NCBI GenBank assembly: GCA_021781075.1
Contig: JAJXXN010000255.1
Coordinates: forward strand, 1-7,931
Direction: 5' to 3'
Source: Acidobacteriota bacterium
Lineage (GTDB): Bacteria > Acidobacteriota > Terriglobia > Terriglobales > Acidobacteriaceae
Length of the DNA stretch: 7,931 nucleotides
In this document: positions 1-6,136 of the stretch, piece after piece
Numbering within the stretch: position 1 is the stretch's first letter
Layout of the letters: each line of letters begins with the position of its first letter
The notes under the pieces: generated by a model
Told to the model about the DNA's origin: nothing
The model's database searches: none
The model's input: the letters and a program-made list of their open reading frames with translations, nothing else
Program-made: the position numbers and the translations under genes

Positions 1-1
1 T

Positions 2-244
2 CCGCATGGCACACAGGCGCGCGAGTTGACGCTGATGGCCCAGTATGGGATGACGCCGCTGGCCGTGCTGCAGGCGGATTTGCTCGAGGGCGCGCGGCTG
101 ATGGGCATGAGTGATTCCATCGGCCAGCTCAGGCCCGGCTTCTATGCGGACATCGTCGCCGTCCCCGGCAACCCGCTCGACGACATCAGCGTCTGCGAGC
201 ACGTCAAATTCGTGATGAAGGGCGGGGTGGTTTACAAACAGTGA
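2..244 (+). CDS. Amidohydrolase, imidazolonepropionase-like, C-terminal fragment
   Basis: This is the 3' end (80 codons plus stop TGA) of a metal-dependent amidohydrolase whose start lies left of the window. The reading frame is open from base 2, so the ATG and TTG codons inside it need not be starts. Visible family marks are an HGTQARELTLM segment followed by YGMTP, then IGQLRPGFYADIVAV and GNPLDDI, and a last strand VKFVMKGGVVYKQ. This order is typical of the C-terminal part of the Met-dependent/imidazolonepropionase-like hydrolases, where the chain leaves the TIM barrel and returns to the small beta-sandwich domain. The metal ligands of the N-terminal barrel are outside the window, so the substrate cannot be told. 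Family members include peptidases and cyclic-amide hydrolases, often secreted. The helix after the YGMTP segment reads ADLLEGARLMGM where I would expect an AT-NAA type sequence, a mild departure. The family is sure; the substrate is unknown. Confidence 0.85.
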   Translation, partial: PHGTQARELTLMAQYGMTPLAVLQADLLEGARLMGMSDSIGQLRPGFYADIVAVPGNPLDDISVCEHVKFVMKGGVVYKQ

Positions 245-246
245 TG

Positions 247-627
247 TTATTTTATGACCATAACCAACTTGGAATATTTCTGAAGCTGCTTGTCGGCTGT
301 TAGAAGCGTTAATGAATCCTCAAGCGCTTGTGCCATCAGCAATCGATCAAACGGATCGTTGTGGAGATGTGGCAGTTTTGCCACTTGAAAAATATGCGCG
401 GGTTTAATGGCGAGAAGTTCATAACCATTGGCGTGTACCTCTCGCAATACGGACTCGGGAGATTCGGTTACTTTACCCAGGGCAAATTTTATGGCTATTT
501 CCCATAGCGATCCTAATGAGAAATAAACTACCGATGCGCGATCAATCGCCTGTATTGCTTGATGACTCAATCGAGAATCGCCCATCATCAGCCAGAGGAA
601 GAGATGCGTGTCCAATAAAATCCGCAT
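247..627 (-). CDS. vapC: VapC-type PIN-domain toxin (ribonuclease)
   Basis: This encodes a 126-aa PIN-domain protein, the usual VapC length. VapC toxins are Mg-dependent ribonucleases that cut tRNA or other RNA and stop translation when not held by the partner antitoxin. The acidic active-site set is present: D6 in RILLDTHLFLWL, E43 in SLWEIAIK, D94 in NDPFDRLLMAQA and D112 in TADKQL, so the enzyme looks intact. The opening motif matches the Sll0205-like PIN subgroup. Two ATGs are adjacent, at 630 and 627. I prefer 627 because a GAGGG ribosome site (634-638) then lies 6 nt away instead of 3. The antitoxin stop TGA (627-629) overlaps the start as TGATG, indicating translational coupling. The stop codon lies 2 bp from the stop of the convergent amidohydrolase, with no terminator hairpin in between. 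The coding region is AT-richer than its neighbours, which suggests acquisition. Confidence 0.93.
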   Translation of the reverse strand: MRILLDTHLFLWLMMGDSRLSHQAIQAIDRASVVYFSLGSLWEIAIKFALGKVTESPESVLREVHANGYELLAIKPAHIFQVAKLPHLHNDPFDRLLMAQALEDSLTLLTADKQLQKYSKLVMVIK

Positions 628-869
628 CATCTACCCTCAAAACCGGCCAATATTTCATCTGGCAAAGGCGCATCGAAATCATCGGCAACCCACATCTTGC
701 CCTTCAATGCTCCAAATCTCATTGGTGGGCGCTTCTTCTTTGGCTCCAGTTGTGTTATCCGTACGGCTGGCTTACCCGCGCGTGCAATGATAATCTCCTC
801 GCCGTTCTCAACCCTCTGGACGAGTTTCGAGAGATGGGTTTTAGCTTCGAAGATGTTAACCGTTCCCAA
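627..869 (-). CDS. Phd/YefM-family antitoxin of the VapC pair
   Basis: This encodes an 80-aa antitoxin. Residues 1 to about 45 (TVNIFEAKTHLSKLVQRVENGEE, then IIIARAGKPAVRI) form the Phd/YefM fold, which dimerises and binds operator DNA. The C-terminal part (FGALKGKMWVADDF, then DAPLPDEIL) is the extended arm that in this family lies in the groove of the PIN toxin. The start is inferred to be TTG at 869: no ATG lies upstream in frame before the stop at 885-887, the protein begins where family members begin, and a GGTGAGG ribosome site (875-881) sits 5 nt upstream. A rare start could lower antitoxin yield relative to an ATG. The gene is first in a two-gene unit with the toxin and lies 51 bp downstream of mqnE on the same strand. 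The tandem repeat just upstream probably serves autoregulation. The pairing of a Phd-like antitoxin with a VapC toxin is common. Confidence 0.92.
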   Translation of the reverse strand: MGTVNIFEAKTHLSKLVQRVENGEEIIIARAGKPAVRITQLEPKKKRPPMRFGALKGKMWVADDFDAPLPDEILAGFEGR

Positions 870-880
870 CGCTGCCTCAC

Positions 881-900
881 CTAGCTAAGTCTAGCTAAGC
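881..900. repeat. Tandem 10-bp direct repeat, candidate toxin-antitoxin operator
   Basis: Two copies of CTTAGCTAG (minus strand, 891-899 and 881-889) repeat with a 10-bp period, one turn of the helix. The next bases upstream (TTAGC, 899-903) look like a further partial copy. TAGC-TAA-GCTA at 892-902 also makes a small inverted repeat. The array sits directly downstream of the candidate -10 element and runs into the antitoxin ribosome site, where a bound antitoxin dimer would block transcription. The repeat is seen directly; the operator role is inferred from the known autoregulation of Phd/VapC modules. Confidence 0.6.
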
Positions 901-902
901 TA

Positions 903-931
903 ATAATAACCCTGAATCGGCTACACCGCAA
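903..931 (-). promoter_or_regulatory. Candidate sigma70 promoter of the toxin-antitoxin pair
   Basis: On the minus strand TTGCGG (926-931) is separated by 17 bp from TATTAT (903-908), a good -35/-10 arrangement with the common spacing. The -35 box falls in the last codons of mqnE, so the pair could be transcribed alone as well as by read-through. Transcription would begin around 896, inside the tandem repeat, leaving a leader of roughly 27 nt before the TTG start. This is predicted from sequence only. Confidence 0.5.
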
Positions 932-2051
932 CCGTAAAGCTCTCTTCGTTGCGTTCAACGGCCCTGTAGAGCGTGTCGCGCTCAACCGGAACGCGGCCTG
1001 CCTCGGTGATCAAGCGGCACAATTCCCGCCGCGTCATTCCCTGCGGCGTGGTGGCGCCGGCATCGTGGTAAATCTTCTCCTCGATCACGGTGCCGTCCAG
1101 GTCGTCTGCGCCGAAGCGCAGGGCAATTTGCGCAATTTTTGGGGTTAGCATCTGCCAGTAAGCCTTGATGTGGGCAAAGTTGTCCAGGAAGAGACGGCTG
1201 ACCGCAACCTGCCGCAAATCCGTCAATCCTGTTGTGACGGGCAGGTGCGAGAGCGGCGTGTTCTCCGGGTGAAAGGCCAGCGGGATGAAGGTTTGGAAGC
1301 CGCCGGTTTCGTCCTGCAGGGTGCGCAGGCGCATCATGTGGTCGATGCGGTGCTCATCGTTCTCAATGTGCCCGTAGAGCATCGTCGCGTTCGAGCGGAA
1401 GCCGAGCTTGTGCGCGATGCGCGCAGTGTCAATCCACTCATTCCCGTCAATCTTGTGGTCGCAGATGATGGAGCGGACATCGGAGGCGAAGATTTCAGCG
1501 CCTCCGCCGGGTAGCGAGTCGAGGCCGGCTTCTCGCAGCTTGATGAGGGTTTGCTCGATGGTGAGTTTGGCGCGGCGGGCGAGGAACGAAACCTCGACCA
1601 TGGTGAAGGCCTTGATGTGGACCTTCGGGAAGCGCTCTTTGAGCCCGCGGAGAAGGTCGAGGTAATACTCCAGCGACAGGTCGGGGTGCAACCCTCCGAC
1701 GATGTGAAACTCCGTGACCGCTTCCGAGTAGCCACTGGCGGCGGTTGTCCAGGCCTCTTCCAACTCCATTGTGTAACCGTTGGGTTCGCCTTTTTTGCGG
1801 CCAAACGCGCACAACCGGCAGGCGGCAACGCAGACATTGGTGTGGTTGATGTGGCGATTGACGTTGAAGAAGGTTTTATCGCCGTGCAGCCGCTCGCGCA
1901 CGAGGTTGGCAAGCCAGCCGACAGCCAACACATCACGGGTGCGATACAGCAGCAACCCCTCCTCGGCGCTCAACCGCTCACCGGCAAGGACTTTTTCGGC
2001 AATTGGGTTAAGCCGGAGGTCGTAGGTTGAAAATTGGTCCAAAGTCTGCAT
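921..2051 (-). CDS. mqnE: Aminofutalosine synthase, radical SAM enzyme MqnE
   Basis: This 376-aa radical SAM enzyme belongs to the futalosine route to menaquinone. MqnE joins the chorismate-derived product of MqnA to S-adenosylmethionine, giving aminofutalosine in the cytoplasm. The Fe-S/SAM motif C-x3-C-x2-C is intact at C74, C78 and C81, in NVCVAACRLCAFGR. Other visible marks in order are IVGGLHPD (about 117-124), HIKAFTMVEV (145-154), LPGGGAEIF (180-188), SNATMLYGHIE (220-230), GGFQTFIPLAFHPEN and FGADDLDGTV. The HIKAFT and GADDLDGT segments point to MqnE and not to the related cyclase MqnC or to CofH. Length is normal for the family and the frame is unbroken. The ATG at 2051 is the first codon after a stretch with only a weak ribosome site. 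A TATCAT element (2058-2063) lies unusually close to it. No other mqn gene is in the window. The upstream gene is cut off by a terminator, so mqnE heads its own unit, possibly reading into the toxin-antitoxin pair. Confidence 0.95.
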   Translation of the reverse strand: MQTLDQFSTYDLRLNPIAEKVLAGERLSAEEGLLLYRTRDVLAVGWLANLVRERLHGDKTFFNVNRHINHTNVCVAACRLCAFGRKKGEPNGYTMELEEAWTTAASGYSEAVTEFHIVGGLHPDLSLEYYLDLLRGLKERFPKVHIKAFTMVEVSFLARRAKLTIEQTLIKLREAGLDSLPGGGAEIFASDVRSIICDHKIDGNEWIDTARIAHKLGFRSNATMLYGHIENDEHRIDHMMRLRTLQDETGGFQTFIPLAFHPENTPLSHLPVTTGLTDLRQVAVSRLFLDNFAHIKAYWQMLTPKIAQIALRFGADDLDGTVIEEKIYHDAGATTPQGMTRRELCRLITEAGRVPVERDTLYRAVERNEESFTVAV

Positions 2052-2103
2052 GACTTAATGATAAACAATTGCGGCAATGCCGGCAGAGGTGTTTGATGGG
2101 ACG

Positions 2104-2133
2104 AAAAAAGGGCCGCTCTGAAGAGCGGCCCTT
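2104..2133 (-). terminator. Intrinsic terminator after the Asp-box protein gene
   Basis: GGGCCGCTCT (2110-2119) pairs perfectly with AGAGCGGCCC (2122-2131). Adding the flanking AA/TT makes a 12-bp stem with a 2-nt apex. On the minus strand the stem is followed by six U residues (A tract at 2104-2109). It lies 28 bp downstream of the stop codon at 2159. This is a classic Rho-independent terminator, and it also insulates mqnE from the upstream gene. The plus side has only a short TT, so it acts in one direction. Confidence 0.92.
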
Positions 2134-2158
2134 GGTCATGGGATGCAAGAAACGGTTG

Positions 2159-4162
2159 TTATTTGCTGGCAATCACTTCATCGCTCTGCGGCCCTTTGAT
2201 GACGCCGTCAAACAGGGATGCGGCGACGATGTGATCGGAATCGGAGCTGACAAGGTTGACGCGGTAGCCTGCGTGATAGTGCTTCCATTTCTTTTGCACC
2301 GGGTCAATGGCATAGACCATGTCGCTGGAGCGGGAGCTGACGAAGACGCGGTTGTGCGCCGCATCAAGGAACATATCGTCGATCCCACGCATGGGGAAAC
2401 GGGAGAAATCAGTCCATGAGCTGCCCGTGGGATTGAAGAACTGAATGCCTTCCCGCGAGCCCACCCAAAGTACGCCATCCGGGGTGAAGAGCACCTTGCG
2501 AAGATTTGCGAGCCCGGATGGAAGCGTGACGGCTTCCCAGTTGGCGCCAGAGTCCTTGGAGACGGCGAGTGTTGTGCTGTTGGCTACGGCCATGTAATGA
2601 CCATCGACGGCAGCAGTCTGGTACTCTTTTACGCCGAGCACTGGGCCGCCCTGCCAGCTTTCCCCTTTGTCCTTGCTGGTGAAAACGCCCTGGGAGGTTG
2701 CTGCAAGCCATGTGTCGCCCTTGAGGTCAAGCGCGTAAACGGCGCCGGTCAGTGCTTTGGGCGGCATCTTGACGACAACCGAGCGGACAACCTTCTTCTT
2801 CTGGACGTAGGTTACAACCTGCTTGGTGGTATTGTTGAGGATTTTATTGTCTGCCCTCCAGACGCTGCTGATGGACGGGTTCATCTCGTAGATGCCCCTC
2901 TCAGTGCCTGCGAAGATGTGCCCGTCGGACGACTCGGCAAGCACGAAGACATCGAGGTCATTCAACCCCTCGGAGACCTGTCTCCAGGTTGCACCGGCGT
3001 TGGCGGAATAGAAAACGCCACCGAAGTTTTTGTCGTTGGCCACGCCGGCATAGATTCCCGGCTTGGCGGTGTGGGCGACCAACAGAGCCTCGACCTTGCG
3101 CTGCGAGAAGCCCTCGTTGGAGGAAGTGAAGGTGATGCCGCCATCATTGCTCTTCAGGATACCGGAGCGGTCGGTGGCCAGCATGACCTTGTTGTGGTCC
3201 TGTGGATTGACGTACACGCCATTGACGATGACGTCGTCACCGGTCATGGGCTTGAAGTTTTTGCCGCCGTCAGTGGTCTTGTAAAGCCCTTCCGTGGTGC
3301 CCGCGTAAACCGTGTCGTGGTCGACGGGGTCTTGCATCAGGACGCGAGTACGGCGCGCGGTCGATGGAATGCCCTGAATCTTGTGGAAGAGCTGGCCGGC
3401 GCTTTCGCTCTTGTAGATGCCGCTGCAGGCGCTGGCATAGACAATGTCGGTGTTCGAGGGGTCAATGATAATTGAGAAAACGTCGGAATCGTCGATGACG
3501 CCCTGCTTGATGTTGTTCCAGGTCACACCGCCATCCGTGGTTTTCCAAGGCAGGTGCCAAGTGCCGGCGTAAACAATGGAGGGGTTCTTGGGGTCTACTG
3601 CGAGCGACTGCACTTCGTGAATCTCCGAGCTGCCAGCCGGGCTGATCTCGGTCCAGGTCTTGCCCTTGTCCGGGCTGCGGTAAACGCCCTTCAGGGTGCC
3701 AACAAAGATCAACGAAGGATTTGATGCGGACTGGGCGAAGGAGCGCACCGACTGACCAACAAATTCTGGAACTGGGGACCATTTTGTTCCACCGTTGGTG
3801 CTGATGAACAGGCCGCCGTTATTGCCATCAAGCTTCCATCCACCGATGTAAAGCCGGTTCGGGTCCTGGCGGTCAACAAAAATGCGGTCGATGATCAAGT
3901 CGTCAGTCGGCTCAATTTTTGCCAGACGACTCCAGTGAGCACCCGCATCCCTTGATTCATAAATCCAACTGTTGGTTGTTCCCAGATACATATGTGACGG
4001 GTCGCCGGGAGCCGCAGCAATGGAACGCGCATCACCGCCGTCGGGCCCCAGTATTTGCCAGGGGGCCTGGGCCTGGATGCCCACTGCAACAAAGATTGCC
4101 ATCAGCGTGGACGACAACACCATCATCAATCTGCCTGGAACGAAGAATCTCTTAGACCTCAT
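2159..4162 (-). CDS. Secreted Asp-box (BNR/sortilin-like) beta-propeller protein
   Basis: This encodes about 667 aa from ATG 4162, chosen over an in-frame ATG at 4228 because an AGGAGAGG ribosome site lies 8 nt upstream and the protein then begins with a clean signal peptide. That peptide has basic residues in MRSKRFFVPGR, then a hydrophobic core, with cleavage near residue 31-33. The mature protein carries about ten Asp-boxes (S/T-x-D-x-G-x-T-W-like). They start near residues 70, 121, 163, 208, 252, 296, 338, 386, 496 and 535, and most are 42-51 residues apart; examples are SPDKGKTW and TTDGGVTW. This is the blade pattern of sialidase/sortilin/Ycf48-like propellers, suggesting two propellers or one large one. 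A basic linker at about 439-471, containing VQKKKVV, interrupts the array. No enzyme active site is recognisable, so catalytic activity is not claimed; a binding or assembly role outside the cytoplasm is likelier. It is transcribed alone, with its own promoter and terminator. Confidence 0.85.
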   Translation of the reverse strand: MRSKRFFVPGRLMMVLSSTLMAIFVAVGIQAQAPWQILGPDGGDARSIAAAPGDPSHMYLGTTNSWIYESRDAGAHWSRLAKIEPTDDLIIDRIFVDRQDPNRLYIGGWKLDGNNGGLFISTNGGTKWSPVPEFVGQSVRSFAQSASNPSLIFVGTLKGVYRSPDKGKTWTEISPAGSSEIHEVQSLAVDPKNPSIVYAGTWHLPWKTTDGGVTWNNIKQGVIDDSDVFSIIIDPSNTDIVYASACSGIYKSESAGQLFHKIQGIPSTARRTRVLMQDPVDHDTVYAGTTEGLYKTTDGGKNFKPMTGDDVIVNGVYVNPQDHNKVMLATDRSGILKSNDGGITFTSSNEGFSQRKVEALLVAHTAKPGIYAGVANDKNFGGVFYSANAGATWRQVSEGLNDLDVFVLAESSDGHIFAGTERGIYEMNPSISSVWRADNKILNNTTKQVVTYVQKKKVVRSVVVKMPPKALTGAVYALDLKGDTWLAATSQGVFTSKDKGESWQGGPVLGVKEYQTAAVDGHYMAVANSTTLAVSKDSGANWEAVTLPSGLANLRKVLFTPDGVLWVGSREGIQFFNPTGSSWTDFSRFPMRGIDDMFLDAAHNRVFVSSRSSDMVYAIDPVQKKWKHYHAGYRVNLVSSDSDHIVAASLFDGVIKGPQSDEVIASK

Positions 4163-4170
4163 TCTGATTT

Positions 4171-4178
4171 CCTCTCCT
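4171..4178 (-). promoter_or_regulatory. Ribosome binding site that fixes the Asp-box protein start
   Basis: AGGAGAGG on the minus strand lies 8 nt before the ATG at 4162. The longer frame starting at 4228 has no comparable site and would place 22 polar residues ahead of the signal peptide. Confidence 0.85.
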
Positions 4179-4196
4179 CGGGAATTGGAACTGATT

Positions 4197-4212
4197 GCCC
4201 TGTATGCAGGGC
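4197..4212 (-). other. Small hairpin in the leader of the Asp-box protein mRNA
   Basis: GCCCTG (4197-4202) and CAGGGC (4207-4212) form a perfect 6-bp stem with a 4-nt loop. It lies between the predicted transcription start (about 4230) and the ribosome site at 4171-4178. There is no U tract, so it is not a terminator. It could protect the 5' end or influence translation; the function is inferred only. Confidence 0.5.
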
Positions 4213-4236
4213 TATGTTCTTTCGTCATTTACATGG

Positions 4237-4265
4237 CTTACACCTTTTGACCGTGTAATTGTCAA
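4237..4265 (-). promoter_or_regulatory. Candidate sigma70 promoter of the Asp-box protein gene
   Basis: A perfect -35 TTGACA (4260-4265, minus strand) stands 17 bp from TGTAAG (4237-4242), a 4 of 6 match to the -10 consensus. The predicted start near 4230 gives a leader of about 68 nt carrying the hairpin at 4197-4212 and the strong ribosome site. Confidence 0.65.
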
Positions 4266-4267
4266 AA
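4245..4267. promoter_or_regulatory. 23-bp inverted repeat over the -35 box, candidate operator
   Basis: TTTTGAC (4245-4251) and GTCAAAA (4261-4267) are exact 7-bp inverted arms around a 9-bp spacer, a 16-bp centre-to-centre distance. The right arm contains the -35 hexamer of the promoter at 4237-4265, and the left arm fills much of the -35/-10 spacer. This is the layout of a site for a dimeric repressor. The symmetry is seen directly; no regulator is identified. Confidence 0.5.
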
Positions 4268-4354
4268 CGTATCAGTCGCATAGACCAATTTCAACATGTT
4301 AAGGGGGCATGAATACAGTACAAAAGTGCCGAGGTGTAATAAATTTTCAATGCA

Positions 4355-4387
4355 AAAGAGCGAGGCCCCGCGGAACGGGGCCTCGCT
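4355..4387 (-). terminator. Intrinsic terminator after the outer-membrane protein gene
   Basis: AGCGAGGCCCCG (4359-4370) pairs perfectly with CGGGGCCTCGCT (4376-4387), a 12-bp GC-rich stem with a 5-nt loop. On the minus strand it is followed by C and then TTTT (A tract at 4355-4358). It lies 20 bp beyond the stop codon at 4408. The U run is short, but the stem is very stable. Confidence 0.85.
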
Positions 4388-4407
4388 GCCTGTGCTTCAG
4401 TTAATGC

Positions 4408-6123
4408 TTACTTTGTTGCAGCCTTTTTCTTTGCTGCCTTCTTGCTCTGGGCAGCAGCTTCGGCCTGCGCCTTGGCCTGTGCACGGGTGCGTGCCTGCGG
4501 CTTGACCTTGCTCTCGTCAACCGGTGTGGTGCCGGCGGCGTTGTAGGTTGCGCCATTCGGAACCAGCACGCTCTTGACCATCTGGGCATCGCCCGAGTCG
4601 GTCGAAACCGAGATGCGGGACTCGTTCACGCCCTTGTCGTCAACCAAATATGCCTTGGTGTTGACGGCGCGCTGAGCCGCGATTTCGTCGCTGGTGGTGC
4701 CCTTCTTGCCCTTCTTGCTGGAGGCAAGTTCCTTGGCATTCTCTTCACCAATAAGGACCAGCTTGGCATCCGGCTGCTTCTGGAGATTGAGTGCCACGTC
4801 ATCAAGGCAGGCCTTGGCTTCGTTGTCCACACGGGCAATCGGCTGGGTCTTCTTGCCGAAGGTGATGGAGCAGAGGTCCGAAGTGGTGGGCGCCGGCGGC
4901 ACATAGGGCTTGACGACCGTAACCGAAGTGGTGGCCGAGGCTGTGTGGCCCTTGTCATCGCTGACGTTGCAATTGACGGTGATGGTGTCAATCGGTGTGC
5001 CTTCGACTGCGGTGAAGGTGGCCGTCTTGCCGGTGCCAGTGACCTGGCCATTGGCTGCGGAGTAGGTGATGGTCAAGGGGCGATTCTGCGGGCTGCTGGC
5101 GTTCGATGTGATGGTGCTCGACTCGCCGGGCTTGATCGTCGCAGGATCAGCATTACAAGTGATTGTTGGCGGCTCAAACTCCTTGACGGCGAAATCCGTG
5201 GAGCAGTCAGCCGACATCCAAGGCTTGATCCCCTGAGTCACGTGGCCCTTGACCGTGTACTTGCCCGGGGCAAGGGTCGCGGTATCCACCTTGGCGTTGG
5301 CACCATCGCCGGTCACGTTGGCCCCGGTCCAAGTGTAGGTGGTTGGTGTCTTTGACTTGGGATTGAGGTTGGTAGCCGTGCCAGCAACAGCAACATCTTC
5401 ACCCGGGAAGACCGACTCAGGCGTGGCCTTGCAGGTCAGGGTAACCTGCGGAGGAGGCTTCAGGCCGCCGATGTGATAAATCAAACCGGTGCTGAGTTCG
5501 TTCAGCTTGGGGTTGCCATGGCCACCAAAGACCACAGCGCTGCCGCCGTAGTTGATGTGCGAGTAGGAGAAATCATACTCGAAAACGCGCCATGCGAGAT
5601 GATGGTTGAAGAAGGGCGTGGCGTAGTCCATGCCGCCGCCGATACCAGCTGCCGGACCCCAGCGATAAGGCTGGAAGTCGGGACCCGTGACGCGATCGGC
5701 GCCAAAAAAGATGTGCGCGAAGGGCGTCATCGTGTCGCCGGGATAACGGGCAATGAAGCCGCCTGTGGCGGTATAAAAGCCATCATTGAGATTGTTCTGG
5801 TTGGGGTGAAAGGTGCCTTTGGCCTCGATGCCAAAGTAGTTGTTAAAGTAGCGGGCTACGCTGGCGATCGCACCGTAGTCGATCGAGTTGTACGAGAACG
5901 GCTCGACGGTCACGTAATCGCCTTGCAGCGTGTTCACCGTACCAATCGGCGCCAAGTAGCTGTAACCGGCAAAGACGTCCCAACGCGACGGCGAGTCACC
6001 AGTATAGGGGACACCCTTGGTCGCAGGCTTAGCCGCACCCTGCGCTACGAGAGCTACGGGAACCAGCGCCACAAAAGCCAGAAGAGCAATCCGGCTTGCA
6101 GATTTCAGTACACGAGAGTACAT
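4408..6123 (-). CDS. Outer-membrane beta-barrel protein with Ig-like and OmpA-like domains
   Basis: This encodes 571 aa from ATG 6123, set by a GGAGGAG site 6 nt upstream; the frame itself opens 20 codons earlier. Residues 1-28 are a signal peptide (MYSRVLKSASRIALLAFVAL and on). Residues about 46-219 have the alternating aromatic pattern of an outer-membrane barrel, from SRWDVFAGYSYLAP to LSTGLIYHIGG. Two Ig-like domains follow, at about 226-314 and 319-404, each with a spaced cysteine pair (C231/C307, C323/C385). An OmpA-like domain spans about 417-521, ending with AAQRAVNTKAYL and GVNESRISV. In OmpA an Asp and an Arg grip peptidoglycan. Here the Arg is kept (R485), but the Asp position seems to be Asn or Glu in IGEENAKE, with a lysine-rich insertion after it. 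The last 36 residues are Ala/Lys/Arg-rich. It probably links outer membrane and cell wall. Domain limits and fold are read by eye. It is transcribed alone. Confidence 0.82.
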   Translation of the reverse strand: MYSRVLKSASRIALLAFVALVPVALVAQGAAKPATKGVPYTGDSPSRWDVFAGYSYLAPIGTVNTLQGDYVTVEPFSYNSIDYGAIASVARYFNNYFGIEAKGTFHPNQNNLNDGFYTATGGFIARYPGDTMTPFAHIFFGADRVTGPDFQPYRWGPAAGIGGGMDYATPFFNHHLAWRVFEYDFSYSHINYGGSAVVFGGHGNPKLNELSTGLIYHIGGLKPPPQVTLTCKATPESVFPGEDVAVAGTATNLNPKSKTPTTYTWTGANVTGDGANAKVDTATLAPGKYTVKGHVTQGIKPWMSADCSTDFAVKEFEPPTITCNADPATIKPGESSTITSNASSPQNRPLTITYSAANGQVTGTGKTATFTAVEGTPIDTITVNCNVSDDKGHTASATTSVTVVKPYVPPAPTTSDLCSITFGKKTQPIARVDNEAKACLDDVALNLQKQPDAKLVLIGEENAKELASSKKGKKGTTSDEIAAQRAVNTKAYLVDDKGVNESRISVSTDSGDAQMVKSVLVPNGATYNAAGTTPVDESKVKPQARTRAQAKAQAEAAAQSKKAAKKKAATK

Positions 6124-6129
6124 GCGTTT

Positions 6130-6136
6130 CTCCTCC
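6130..6136 (-). promoter_or_regulatory. Ribosome binding site that fixes the outer-membrane protein start
   Basis: GGAGGAG on the minus strand lies 6 nt before the ATG at 6123. The upstream in-frame ATG at 6183 has no such site and would add a cysteine-containing stretch ahead of the signal peptide. Confidence 0.88.

Noticed and set aside
2597..3475. Long plus-strand open frame of 292 codons opposite the Asp-box gene
   Set aside because: It lies wholly antisense to a gene with clear repeat motifs, a signal peptide and a ribosome site. Its own translation shows no family motif, and such frames are common opposite GC-rich genes.
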